Notes: a model not told the origin generated them from the letters alone. A stretch of DNA of 64,000 nt from Luteococcus japonicus (GCF_003752415.1 NZ_RKHG01000001.1:1364001-1428000); one strand, 5' to 3'. Positions 42,957 through 51,367 are shown, numbered from the stretch's first letter. Numbers and translations are program-made.

Positions 42957-43937
42957 ATGGGATCGCCCGCGGCCGAGAGCAACGCCGCACCCCCTGCGGG
43001 TGCCAGTCGTCGCCGGTTTTCTCCGATCCTTGCTCGGACCCGGACCGTGCATTCCCCGGTGGGCCCGGTGGCCTATGACTGCGTGAAGGTGATCGTGGTC
43101 CGATCGGGTTCGGCGATCCTGTTCAGTGAGTTCGGGCAGAAGCCCGTCGGCGCGGGCGATGTGATGGTCCTGAGCGCGAATGTCTTGTGTGGCAGCGAAC
43201 CGGAGGGCCACATCACCGTCACCACGGTCTACCTGGACACCGACTACCTGGTGGACCAGGTGTTCTGGCAGCATGCCGGGCTGCTCCAGGACCGGCTCGA
43301 TGCCCAGGGACTGGTGGAGACGATCTACACGGAACCGGCTCAGGCGCTGCGGCTGGGCGAGGACCGGACCGGGATGCTGATGCCCTGGCCGGATGAACTC
43401 GTGGTGCTGAGTATCGATGGCGGGTTCGGAGCGCACTTCTACCGGATGCAGGCGTTGTGGTTCGCGATTATCGACGTGGTCGCCCCGTTCGTCCGCGTAT
43501 CCCAGGTGCGGCTGTCTCCAACCCAACGGGCCCGCACTCGGCCCACTCTGCCGCGGGATCGGCGGTTTGCTCCGATGCGGAACGAAGCGGTGCAGGCCCG
43601 GGAGGCACCGCACGGAGCAATCGCCGAGTCCTGGACCCTACCCAGGCTGGCTGGCATGGTGCATCTGTCTCCGAAGCAGCTGGTCCGGGTCTTCGCCGAC
43701 ACGTACGGCAAGACACCGCTGGCCTATCTGACGATGCTGCGGGTGGCGGAGATGGCGCGCCTGCTGCGTGAGACCAACGTGAGTATCAGCGAGGCGGCAC
43801 ACCAGGTGGGGTGGCGTAGCCGCAGCCGGGCCAGCAAGACGTTCGTCGAGTGCACCGGCCTGACCCCGCGCCGCTACCGGACCATGCACGTGACGGGCAC
43901 GGGTTGGCCGGGAAACGGACAACCGTGTCGTCCATAG
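42957..43937 (+). CDS. AraC-family transcriptional regulator
   Basis: A 326-residue regulator. Residues about 25-190 resemble the cupin-like ligand-binding half of AraC proteins (AILFSEFGQKPVGAGDVMVL). The two HTH motifs at the C-terminus are clear: LAGMVHLSPKQLVRVFADTY and VSISEAAHQVGWRSRSRASK, ending FVECTGLTPRRYR. It follows the reductase gene on the same strand after 150 bp of apparently non-coding DNA, and precedes the truncated rep gene. Target unknown. Confidence 0.88.
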   Translation: MGSPAAESNAAPPAGASRRRFSPILARTRTVHSPVGPVAYDCVKVIVVRSGSAILFSEFGQKPVGAGDVMVLSANVLCGSEPEGHITVTTVYLDTDYLVDQVFWQHAGLLQDRLDAQGLVETIYTEPAQALRLGEDRTGMLMPWPDELVVLSIDGGFGAHFYRMQALWFAIIDVVAPFVRVSQVRLSPTQRARTRPTLPRDRRFAPMRNEAVQAREAPHGAIAESWTLPRLAGMVHLSPKQLVRVFADTYGKTPLAYLTMLRVAEMARLLRETNVSISEAAHQVGWRSRSRASKTFVECTGLTPRRYRTMHVTGTGWPGNGQPCRP

Positions 43938-44020
43938 GGACGTCAATGAGACCTGCAGCGTCCGCGGCCGGGCGCTGACTGTTATCCCGGAGGGTACGTC
44001 AGGCACGCCGCTGTTCCTGA

Positions 44021-45252
44021 CTGTCAACGGCCCGGTCTGATCGAGATGCACCCGATCTGCCCCGTGTGCCGATGGATCAGCGCACCGTAGGGACGACCTT
44101 CGTTGCCAGGGATGGCCGGGAATACCGACCGTCGATGTTCGTGACCTTGACGCTTCCGAGCTACGGCCCGGTCATTCCTGGCGTCGGCACGCCAGCAGAC
44201 CCGAGCACCTACAACTACCGGCGTGCCGCCCTGGACGCGCTGATGTTCCCGAGGCTCGTGGACCAGTTCTGGAAGGCCCTGCGTCGCTGCGCTGGGTACA
44301 ACGTGCAGTACTTCTCGGCCATCGAGCCGCAGAAGCGTTTGGCCCCGCACCTGCATGCCGCCATCCGTGGGGCCATCCCCCGGGCGACGCTGCGTCAGGT
44401 GGCCAAGGCTGTCTACCTCCAAGTGTGGTGGCCGTCGATCAACCACGTCGTCTACGGCGCGACGGTGCCCGTGTGGACCGGTGCTGGCTACGCGGACCCC
44501 ACTACAGGCGAGCTGCTGCCCACGTGGGAGGAGGCTCTGGACGCCTTGGAGACGCCCGGCGCCAAGCCCATGCACGTCATGCGCTTCGGTTCGCAGGTCG
44601 ACGCCCAGGGCATCGTCGCCCCGAGTCCCGACGCCGACCGCGCCGTGCGCTACCTGACCAAGTACCTCACCAAGTCCGTGGCCGAGACCTGCGGTGACGA
44701 GTTGACGGCCGCCCAGACGGCTCACATCGACCGCCTGCACCGGGAACTGCGCTACCTCCCGTGCAGTGAGCGGTGTGCGAACTGCTGCGTTACGGCGTGC
44801 AGCCCAAGGGTGCTGGTCCTGGTCTGGCGCCGGGGTACTGCTCACACAAGGCACATGACCGGGAAATGCTCGGGCTTGGCGGGCGCCGCGTACTCGTGTC
44901 CCGCAAGTGGTCCGGCAAGACGCTTCAGCAGCACCGAGCCGACCGTCAGGCCGTCGTCCAAGCAGTGCTCGAAGAAGCCGGGTTCACCACCCCGGAGATT
45001 GACCGTCTGGCGGCCGACACCCAGATGGACGACGGCTCGCGCCGCTTTACCTGGGAGAACGAACCCCGCAAGGCCCACGCCTACCGGCTCGTCATGTTGG
45101 AGAGCATCCGCCAGCGGCAGGAGTGGCGACGGTCCTACCACCTCGCCAAGGGGCGAATTGGCCTCGCGGAAGACCAGTCGCCCGCGCCGCCACCCTGGGC
45201 GTCACCACAGCCGCCCCCACCCACCTCACCCGTCCTTCAAGGAGCATCGTGA
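44021..45252 (+). pseudogene. RepSA-type replication initiator of an integrative element, truncated and frameshifted
   Basis: The reading frame matches the replication initiator of pSAM2-like elements: RPSMFVTLTLPSYGPV, then YNVQYFSAIEPQKRLAPHLH with the HLH metal motif of rolling-circle initiators, and LTKYLTKSVAETC. The N-terminal part (about 130 residues) is missing; homology begins after a stop at 44018-44020. One base is lost at 44784/44785: adding a G restores CANWLRYGVQPKGA and joins the frame that runs to 45252 (SRKWSGKTL). It overlaps the xis start by four bases (GTGA). Confidence 0.85.
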
Positions 45253-45437
45253 ACGTCAAGGAGTTTGAACGACTGCTGACGACCGCTGAGGTCGCCAAGA
45301 TCGTCCAAGTGTCTCCGTCCACGCTCTGTCGTTGGCGTCAGCAGGGCGTCGGCCCCCGCGTGACCTGGCTCTCGCGCTCCATCCCGCGCTACGCCGCGTC
45401 CGACGTCGAGAAGTGGTTGCAGAAGACCGCAGCATGA
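45249..45437 (+). CDS. Excisionase-type HTH protein (Xis)
   Basis: A 62-residue MerR-like HTH_17 protein: LLTTAEVAKIVQVSPSTLCR, WRQQGVGPR and PRYAASDVEKWL, the size and pattern of actinobacterial element excisionases. AAGGAG lies four to nine bases before the GTG. It overlaps rep by four bases and int by four bases (ATGA), giving a compact rep-xis-int unit as in pSAM2. With rep broken, it may still direct excision together with int. Confidence 0.88.
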   Translation: MNVKEFERLLTTAEVAKIVQVSPSTLCRWRQQGVGPRVTWLSRSIPRYAASDVEKWLQKTAA

Positions 45438-46504
45438 GCGTCCGCAAGGAACCCAATGGCCGCTTCCGGGCCGTCCTCAAGTCGGGTCGCCAGTACGTGA
45501 CCAGCAAGACCTTCGACACGAAGCGTGAGGCCACGGAATGGCTCTCCCGCGAGCGGGCAGCCCTGGTCGGCGGCATCGACCCCCGCGCCGGCCGCGTTCG
45601 GACCCGTGTCTTGGTGGAGCAGTGGCTGGAGGTGCGCGCCATCACCGTCGCCAAGAAGACCTATCGCACCGACCAGGACCTGCTCCGCCTCATGCCCACC
45701 TCGATGCAGAACATGGGCGTCGCGGCCATCTCGGCACGCGAGGTGTCCCGCTCCTTCGAGAGCCTCATCAAGCAGGGCCTGGCAGAGTCCTCGGTGGTTC
45801 GCTACCGCGCCAGCCTTTCGAGCTTCTTCTCCTGGTGCGTCCGTGAGCGGTTCATCACGTCGAACCCGGTGACGAGCGTCCGGGTTCCGAAGTCGTCGGC
45901 CGAGCGCGTCGAGATGAGCCCGTGGAGCGAGGCCGAATTGGAAGCGCGCTACCTGGCCTGGAAGAAGTACGACGAGCGCCTGGCCGACATCCTCCTCGTG
46001 ATGGGCTGGACCGGGCTCCGCTGGGCCGAAGCTCGCGCCCTCACCGTCGGCGACATCGCCCTGGGCGACTCCCCCGCCCTGCGCGTCCAGCGATCCGACC
46101 CCGAGGGTATCGGCGTGAAGTCCACCAAGGGACGCCGGTCCCGACGTGTTCCTCTGGCGAACCGAGTCCTGCCCATCGTGCTGTCGCTCAGCAGTGGGAA
46201 GTTCCCGTCCGACCTGCTCCTCACGACGAGCAACGGGAGCCAGCTCCACCGTTCAGCAGTTCTCCGCGCCGTCCACTGGCAGACCACCGGCCAAGGACGC
46301 CGCATCCATGACCTTCGCCACACTGCCGCCTGCCTTTGGCTCGCCCGTAGCGTCGACCCTGGAACCGTTCAGCAGTGGATGGGCCACGAGTCCATCGCGA
46401 CGACGAACCGATACCTGCACCACCTGGGCAACGCGGCTGATCGAGCTGGCCTCGCCAAGCTCAACGCTGCCGGTCAGCCCCCGAAGATCAGCTCTCCGCG
46501 GTGA
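45434..46504 (+). CDS. int: Tyrosine recombinase/integrase
   Basis: A 356-residue phage-type integrase, intact. An AP2-like arm-binding start (PNGRFRAVLKSGRQYVTSKT) and a SAM-like core-binding domain (about 60-150) precede the catalytic domain. Catalytic residues: R196 in TGLRWAEA, H292 and R295 in HDLRH, H318 in MGHES and Y327. The gene points at the tRNA-Ala 640 bp away, the expected target. The end overlaps the convergent hypothetical gene by 17 bp. Confidence 0.94.
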   Translation: MSVRKEPNGRFRAVLKSGRQYVTSKTFDTKREATEWLSRERAALVGGIDPRAGRVRTRVLVEQWLEVRAITVAKKTYRTDQDLLRLMPTSMQNMGVAAISAREVSRSFESLIKQGLAESSVVRYRASLSSFFSWCVRERFITSNPVTSVRVPKSSAERVEMSPWSEAELEARYLAWKKYDERLADILLVMGWTGLRWAEARALTVGDIALGDSPALRVQRSDPEGIGVKSTKGRRSRRVPLANRVLPIVLSLSSGKFPSDLLLTTSNGSQLHRSAVLRAVHWQTTGQGRRIHDLRHTAACLWLARSVDPGTVQQWMGHESIATTNRYLHHLGNAADRAGLAKLNAAGQPPKISSPR

Positions 46505-47060
46505 GCTTCTGATAGTTGCCCATCGCTTTGACGTTCTGGGCGACCTTCAGGGCTTGCACATCTCTCTCGACCATCAGTGATTGCAGCTTGATCTGGTCTT
46601 CCGATGGCAGGCTCGACGTGATCAAATTCTCCACGACGCGAGTGAGCGGCTCACCGATAGCTCGCTTGTAATTGAACCCGACGAGCTGGAGGATCGTAAG
46701 CATCTCCTTCGAGACCAGCTTCTTGACAACTGCTAGGGCTTCGGATTGCTCTTCATCCCCGCCCCCGAGGCCCATCAGTTCCTCCACGGTCGGCAGGAGC
46801 TTGTCGGTGATATATGTGATGTCCCCCCTGCCGATGGATTCTGCGACTAGATGGTCACGCAATGCCGTCGCAATCTGCTGGAGCTGAGACCGCTCATCGA
46901 TGAGTTGCTCGATGATGTCCTGCAGCTCGTTGACAGTCTCCTCATGCTTGCCAGCGGCCTTGCTGGCCTGGATGCGGGTAGCGACCGCGGCGGAGGTATT
47001 GGTCGCGGTGAGGGTGCCCAGCTGGGCCAGGAGGGGTCCGAGGGAGGGATCGATGTCCAT
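46488..47060 (-). CDS. Protein of unknown function between integrase and tRNA
   Basis: A 190-residue helical protein without a signal peptide or membrane segment. HEETVNELQDIIEQLIDERS looks coiled-coil; the middle has LLPTVEELMGLGGGDEEQSE and the end MVERDVQALKVAQNVKAMGN. I do not recognise the family. Codon use is less GC-extreme than neighbours. It sits at the integrase-proximal end of the element, a position where integrative elements and phages often carry cargo such as superinfection or defence genes; that role is only a guess. Confidence 0.7.
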   Translation of the reverse strand: MDIDPSLGPLLAQLGTLTATNTSAAVATRIQASKAAGKHEETVNELQDIIEQLIDERSQLQQIATALRDHLVAESIGRGDITYITDKLLPTVEELMGLGGGDEEQSEALAVVKKLVSKEMLTILQLVGFNYKRAIGEPLTRVVENLITSSLPSEDQIKLQSLMVERDVQALKVAQNVKAMGNYQKLTAES

Positions 47061-47083
47061 GGCAAGAAGCCTAGACGCCCCGG

Positions 47084-47136
47084 GGTGCGCAGGGGGTGCA
47101 CAAACGCAGAACGCCGGCCCTTGCGGACCGGCGTTT
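47084..47136 (-). terminator. Hairpin terminator downstream of tRNA-Ala (right repeat copy)
   Basis: AACGCCGGCCC at 47110-47120 and GGACCGGCGTT at 47125-47135 form an 11-bp stem (one G-T pair) with a TTGC loop, five bases from the CCA end of the tRNA. The same hairpin with flanks recurs at 37908-37961. Confidence 0.8.
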
Positions 47137-47140
47137 GTGC

Positions 47141-47216
47141 TGGTGGAGCATAGGGGATTCGAACCCCTGACCTTCTCATTGCGAACGAGACGCGCTACCA
47201 ACTGCGCCAATGCCCC
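47141..47216 (-). tRNA. tRNA-Ala (anticodon CGC)
   Basis: A complete 76-nt cloverleaf on the minus strand with encoded CCA. The acceptor stem begins GGGGCAT and has the G3-U70 pair that identifies alanine tRNAs; the anticodon loop is TTCGCAA, giving CGC for GCG codons; the T loop is TTCGAAT. The element-type integrase and its cargo lie next to the 3' end, so this is the likely attachment site. Confidence 0.95.
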
Positions 47217-47290
47217 AAGTCTTGAGTTGTGTTGCTGACGAGCAGCGAGGAAAAGAGTAGCACTCCCCCACCTTCGCTAGCCAATGCGGG

Positions 47291-48040
47291 TCACTCGCCA
47301 ACGGCGCGGCGCTGCTCCTGCTCGTCGCCGTTCCCGGTCATCTGGTCCTGCTCGCGGGCCTCGGCCACCACGGGGGCATTGCTCGTCGCAACCGGCGCGG
47401 GCGCCGACAGGTCGATCGTGCGCACCGTGCGCGGCACCATCGGCTTGCTGACGTAGGTGGGAACCGTCACCGGGATCGGGCCCCACAGGCCACCGGTCAG
47501 GCCCTCAATCGGGGCGCTGATCTCAATGGACAGTTCGGTGGAGTCATTGCTGACGCCCAAGTTGCGCAGCCCGGCAGGCACCTCGAAGCTGATCGTCTCG
47601 TCGCGCCAGTCGGTCTCCAGCTCGGCCAGCCGCGCATCGAGCTGCGCGTTCAGGCGCACGACGCTGAACCGCGCCACCACCAGGAAGGCCACCAACAGCA
47701 CGGCGGGCACCAGCGGGGTCCACCAGATGACGGCGTCGAAGGCAGCACCCGCCACGGTGAAGGCCGTGAGCCCGGCGAGTGCCAGGACCACATTGCGACG
47801 ACGTCGTGCGGCGCGGCGTGCCGTGTCGCGGATCTCCGCGCGGGCAGCACGACGCGTCAACGGCGTCGAGACCGACGAGTCGACGACCGCCGTGGACGGG
47901 GCAATGATGCGAGCGGTCTCACCGAAGCGCTCCAGCGGATCCATGGCTTCAAGATCAACACCGTCGCGGCGCGCGACAAAGGACGGAACGAGGTAGGCCA
48001 GCCACCCCAGAGCAATTACCACAAAGATCAGTCCCGTCAC
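47291..48040 (-). CDS. sepX: SepX/GlpR-type divisome membrane protein
   Basis: A 249-residue membrane protein. TGLIFVVIALGWLAYLVPSF is the first transmembrane helix, followed by ARRDG; two adjacent helices lie at about residues 85-125, and the C-terminal half is soluble (SFEVPAGLRNLGV). In Corynebacterium and Streptomyces this protein (GlpR, SepX) is the membrane partner of the MoeA-like Glp and helps FtsZ-ring assembly. Position two genes from rimJ-mog-moaC-glp supports the assignment. GTG start with TAACCT seven bases upstream (leaderless). Confidence 0.82.
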   Translation of the reverse strand: MTGLIFVVIALGWLAYLVPSFVARRDGVDLEAMDPLERFGETARIIAPSTAVVDSSVSTPLTRRAARAEIRDTARRAARRRRNVVLALAGLTAFTVAGAAFDAVIWWTPLVPAVLLVAFLVVARFSVVRLNAQLDARLAELETDWRDETISFEVPAGLRNLGVSNDSTELSIEISAPIEGLTGGLWGPIPVTVPTYVSKPMVPRTVRTIDLSAPAPVATSNAPVVAEAREQDQMTGNGDEQEQRRAVGE

Positions 48041-48171
48041 GGGCCCAAGGTTATGGGTAGGTCAAGCACACGGCGGCGACCCTCAACGGAGTGTCGAGGA
48101 GTTGGTTGAGGAATTCTCATCACAGGACTACATTCCAGCGCCCACAGACATCCGAGTGGCTTCCTGCCAGC

Positions 48172-48269
48172 CGCTCGTGTTGCAACACACGCGGACCGCA
48201 GAAACCCGAGCGCCGCCCAGGAACCCACGCGACACGAGCAAACCCGAGCGGATGCCACGAACCCGAGCG
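48172..48269. repeat. 41-bp hairpin element (copy 2) with extra half-motifs
   Basis: 48172-48212 matches 6159-6199 at 39 of 41 positions; the arms are CGCTCGTGTT and AACCCGAGCG. Two more AACCCGAGCG motifs follow at 48241-48250 and about 48259-48268. It lies between sepX and rimJ. Confidence 0.8.
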
Positions 48270-48291
48270 GCTCGCACCACGGCCCGCAGGA

Positions 48292-49002
48292 TCAGTCGAG
48301 ATCCCTAGCCAGGTAGCGATTCAACAGCCCATCGGGGACGTCCTCGTCGCACAGGGCGAAGCTGCGGTGGTCCCGCCAGTCCCCGTCGATGTGCAGGTAG
48401 CGCTCACGCAGGCCCTCGTCGCGGAAACCCAACTTCTCCACCACGCGCAGGCTCTTGGCATTCTCGGGCCGGATGTTGACCTCCATCCGGTGCAGACCCA
48501 TCACCTGGAAGCAGTAGTCGGTGACCAGCGCCAGGGCGGTCGGCACCACGCCACGGCCGGCCAGCGCCTCGTCGATCCAGTAACCGCAGTGGGCAAAGTG
48601 CGCCGACCCCCAAGTGATGTTGCTCACCGTGATCTGGCCGGCCACCTGCAGACGTGAGGCCCGGGTGGGCCGGCGGGCCGGATCCAGCGCAGCCTCGTCC
48701 CAACAGATCGCGAAGGGCAGCGCGAGGTCCTGCTTCGCCTGTGTGTTGAGGGCACGCACCATCTGGCCGAAGCTCGCCGCCACCCGTGAGGAATTGGGCG
48801 GACGGGTGGCATCCCACGGCGCATTCCAAGCACGGTTGCGTTCCCGGACCTTGTTCCATTCGCGGCGATCGGTGAGGCGAAGCGGCCGCAGCACCACCGC
48901 GTCACAGCGCAGTTCCACCGGCCACCGGTGCCGCACGGGAAAGTCGACGCACTCGGGAAGACGGCGCGGGCACTCCGGCAGGTCCGAGGAGTCAGTGGTC
49001 AT
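48292..49002 (-). CDS. rimJ: GNAT acetyltransferase, RimJ type
   Basis: A 236-residue N-acetyltransferase. AVVLRPLRLTDRREWNKVRE opens the GNAT fold; GYWIDEALAGRGVVPTALAL is motif A with the acetyl-CoA loop (AGRG), and HRMEVNIRPENAKSLRVVEK motif B. The length and the closing LGFRDEGLRERYLHIDGDWR block match the RimJ-like protein found beside glp in actinobacteria. Substrate unproven. Start ATG 49002 overlaps the end of mog by 11 nt, so it is part of a glp-moaC-mog-rimJ operon. Confidence 0.85.
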   Translation of the reverse strand: MTTDSSDLPECPRRLPECVDFPVRHRWPVELRCDAVVLRPLRLTDRREWNKVRERNRAWNAPWDATRPPNSSRVAASFGQMVRALNTQAKQDLALPFAICWDEAALDPARRPTRASRLQVAGQITVSNITWGSAHFAHCGYWIDEALAGRGVVPTALALVTDYCFQVMGLHRMEVNIRPENAKSLRVVEKLGFRDEGLRERYLHIDGDWRDHRSFALCDEDVPDGLLNRYLARDLD

Positions 49003-49480
49003 GGCCGGACACCTGGCCGACGGCGTGCGGAAGAACCTGCTCCAGCACGGCCAAGGCATCGCGCACTCCCCCGACGGACCCGGGCAGGTTCACGACGATG
49101 GTCTTCCCGGCCGCACCCGCCAGCCCCCGTGAGAGGACCGCGGTCAGCACCCCTGCCTCGACGCCACGCTGGGCGATCAGCGCCGCCAGGTGGGGCAGCT
49201 CCCGGTCCAGCAGGGGCCGGGTCACCTCGGGGGTGCGGTCTCGCGGCGCCAGCCCGGTGCCACCGGTGGTCAGCGCCACCGTCACCTCTTCGGCCACTGC
49301 CGCGCGGAGGGCGTCGGCCACGGGTTCCCCGTCGGGGACCACCACCACCGGATCGACGTCGAAACCCATCGCGGCCAGACCCTGGGCCGCCAAGGGCCCG
49401 GAACGGTCCTCGTAGATGCCGGCCGCGGCCCGGTCCGAGGCGGTGATCACCACGGCCCGCCCCAGCGCACCCATGGTCAC
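48992..49480 (-). CDS. mog: Molybdopterin adenylyltransferase (MogA/MoaB)
   Basis: A 162-residue MoaB/Mog-fold enzyme that adenylylates molybdopterin before molybdenum insertion. RAVVITASDRAAAGIYEDRS is the N-terminal motif; ALTTGGTGLAPRDRTPEVT holds the TGGTG nucleotide loop, and GKTIVVNLPGSVGGVRD the PGS loop. Start overlaps the moaC stop (ATGA). It works downstream of MoaC and with MoeA. Confidence 0.93.
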   Translation of the reverse strand: MTMGALGRAVVITASDRAAAGIYEDRSGPLAAQGLAAMGFDVDPVVVVPDGEPVADALRAAVAEEVTVALTTGGTGLAPRDRTPEVTRPLLDRELPHLAALIAQRGVEAGVLTAVLSRGLAGAAGKTIVVNLPGSVGGVRDALAVLEQVLPHAVGQVSGHDH

Positions 49481-50034
49481 GCCTCGGTCCAGTCGCCGCT
49501 ACGGCCTCCGGACTTGGCCACCACGCGGACATCGGTGAGCCGGGCGTGCTTGTCGACGGCCTTGACCATGTCCACCAGCCCCAGTGCGGCGGTGCAGACG
49601 GCGGTGAGGGCCTCCATCTCAACGCCGGTGCGGTGGGTGGTGCGTACAGTGGCGGAGATCTCGATGCCGTGCTCGAGGGTCTCCAGATGCACGTCGACGC
49701 CGGTCAGCGGCAGCGGGTGGCACAACGGAATCAGGTCGGAGGTCTTCTTGGCGCCCATCACGCCCGCAATCCGGGCGACGGCCAGCGCATCGCCCTTGGG
49801 CAGCGCAGCGTCGGCCAGCGCGTCGAGGCACTCCTTGCTGAGCAGGACGACGCCCTTCGCGGAGGCGGACCGGGCCGTCACCTCCTTGGCGCTGACGTCG
49901 ACCATCCGCGCCTCCCCGTCGCCGGACAGGTGCGGGAAGGGCTGGGAACCGTCGGGCTGGGAAGCACGCGCGCGGGGTACCTCGGGAATGAAGGCGTCCA
50001 CCGACGAGGGACGAAAGACCGGGCGCTCAGTCAT
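49477..50034 (-). CDS. moaC: Cyclic pyranopterin monophosphate synthase
   Basis: A 185-residue enzyme of the first molybdenum cofactor step (with MoaA). The core HLSGDGEARMVDVSAKEVT, KKTSDLIPLCHPLPLTGVDV and VEMEALTAVCTAALGLVDMV carry the conserved His and Lys residues; the final DKHARLTDVRVVAKSGG is complete. It has a 25-residue Pro/Arg-rich N-terminal extension. The ATG overlaps the end of glp by eight bases. moaA is not in the window. Confidence 0.95.
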   Translation of the reverse strand: MTERPVFRPSSVDAFIPEVPRARASQPDGSQPFPHLSGDGEARMVDVSAKEVTARSASAKGVVLLSKECLDALADAALPKGDALAVARIAGVMGAKKTSDLIPLCHPLPLTGVDVHLETLEHGIEISATVRTTHRTGVEMEALTAVCTAALGLVDMVKAVDKHARLTDVRVVAKSGGRSGDWTEA

Positions 50035-51349
50035 TGTCCAGCATCCAGACCATGACGCGCTCGCCGGCATCGACCACTTCGGTGTCCTCGCCCAGCAGGA
50101 CCAGCGCATTGCAGGCCGCCAGGTCACCCAGCAGGTGCGAGGAGTGACCCCCCACCAGGTCGACGAGGCGTCGGCCGTTGTCCTCCCGCACGATGGCCCG
50201 GCCGAACTGCAGCTTGCCCTTGGCGGAACGCATCACGGAGCCCGCGACGCAGCGCACCGGGTGGTGGTTCAGGGGCTCGACGCCCATCAGCTTGCGGATC
50301 ACGGGCCGCACGAAGCACTGGAAACTCACGTAGGCGCTCACCGGGTTGCCGGGGAGCATGATCATCGGCACCCTGTCCTCGCCGATCAGCCCGAAGCCCT
50401 GCGGCTTGCCCGGCTGCATCGCCACCTCGGCGAAGTCACACGTGCCCAGGCTGGGCATCACCTGCTTGACGACGTCGTGGTCGCCCTTGCTGACACCGCC
50501 GGTGGTGATGACCAGGTCCGCACGGATCAGCTGGTCCGTGATCGCCTCGCGCACGGCCTCCGGCTCGTCGGAGGCCACCTGCACGCGCCAGACCTGGCAG
50601 CCCTCCGCCTTCGCCGCGGCGGCGATCATGAAGCTGTTGGCGTCGTGGATCTGGCCGGGGCGTTCCAGCGGCCGTCCGGGGTCCACCAGCTCGGCGCCGG
50701 TGGAGACCACCACGACGCGAGGACGGGGACGCGCCAGCACCTTGTCGATCCCGGCGGCCGCCAGCAGGCCGATGGTGCGGGCATCCAGCCGCTGACCACG
50801 GCTCATCAGCTGGTCACCGTCGTGGATGTCGGAGCCGCGCAGCCTGACGTACTCCCCTGCCGTGACCGGCTCGAAGATCTTGACCTGCTCATCGCCTCCG
50901 TCGGTGAACTCCAGCGGCACCACGGCATTGGCGCCGGGCGGGATCGGGGCTCCGGTCATCACCTTGATGGCCTTGCCCTGCGCCAGTTCCTCGGTGCCGT
51001 CGTCACCGGCGGCGACGTGGCCGGCAACGGTCAGGGACAGGGGCTCCCCCTGACTGGCGGCGGCGATGTCCTCGGCCCGCACCGCGTAGCCGTCCATCTG
51101 GGAGTTGTCGAAGGCGGGCAGGTCCGTCTCCGAGCGGATGTCCTCGCACAGGGTCAGCCCGTGCGCGTCGAGCAGGCTCATGCCGAAGTAGGGCAACGGC
51201 TCCACCAGACCCAGCAGGTAGTCCCGGTGATCCTCCATCACCCGCATCCCGTCCTCGCCGGTCCGTGGCGGATCCGGCAGCGACTCCGTTGGTGGGGTGG
51301 GAGCCTCAGCCTCTTCGACGAGCTTCTTCTTGCGACGCAACAGTGCCAT
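50027..51349 (-). CDS. glp: MoeA-like molybdotransferase, actinobacterial Glp
   Basis: A 440-residue gephyrin/MoeA-family protein. AFDNSQMDGYAVRAEDI, VMTGAPIPPGANAVV, RLRGSDIHDGDQLMSRG and MLPGNPVSAYVSFQCFVRP are the family blocks. It has a basic N-terminal extension (LLRRKKK) before the usual start. Its place next to rimJ and sepX and near galU matches Glp, which in Corynebacterium binds the tail of FtsZ and the GlpR membrane protein; with moaC and mog in the same operon it may also serve in cofactor synthesis. ATG with TATCGT seven bases upstream. Confidence 0.87.
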   Translation of the reverse strand: MALLRRKKKLVEEAEAPTPPTESLPDPPRTGEDGMRVMEDHRDYLLGLVEPLPYFGMSLLDAHGLTLCEDIRSETDLPAFDNSQMDGYAVRAEDIAAASQGEPLSLTVAGHVAAGDDGTEELAQGKAIKVMTGAPIPPGANAVVPLEFTDGGDEQVKIFEPVTAGEYVRLRGSDIHDGDQLMSRGQRLDARTIGLLAAAGIDKVLARPRPRVVVVSTGAELVDPGRPLERPGQIHDANSFMIAAAAKAEGCQVWRVQVASDEPEAVREAITDQLIRADLVITTGGVSKGDHDVVKQVMPSLGTCDFAEVAMQPGKPQGFGLIGEDRVPMIMLPGNPVSAYVSFQCFVRPVIRKLMGVEPLNHHPVRCVAGSVMRSAKGKLQFGRAIVREDNGRRLVDLVGGHSSHLLGDLAACNALVLLGEDTEVVDAGERVMVWMLDND

Positions 51350-51367
51350 GACCTTTACGATAGGCGA
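51350..51367. promoter_or_regulatory. Overlapping divergent -10 boxes, both leaderless
   Basis: TACGAT at 51356-51361 lies six bases before the cyclo-ligase ATG (51368). The complement of 51357-51362 reads TATCGT and lies seven bases before the glp ATG (51349). Five base pairs are therefore shared by two opposed -10 boxes, and the start codons are only 18 bp apart. Confidence 0.6.

Noticed and set aside
49190-51367. 5' extension of the cyclo-ligase frame giving 936 codons
   Set aside because: The upstream part is antisense to mog, moaC and glp. The real start is ATG 51368, which has its own -10 box and the family's N-terminus.
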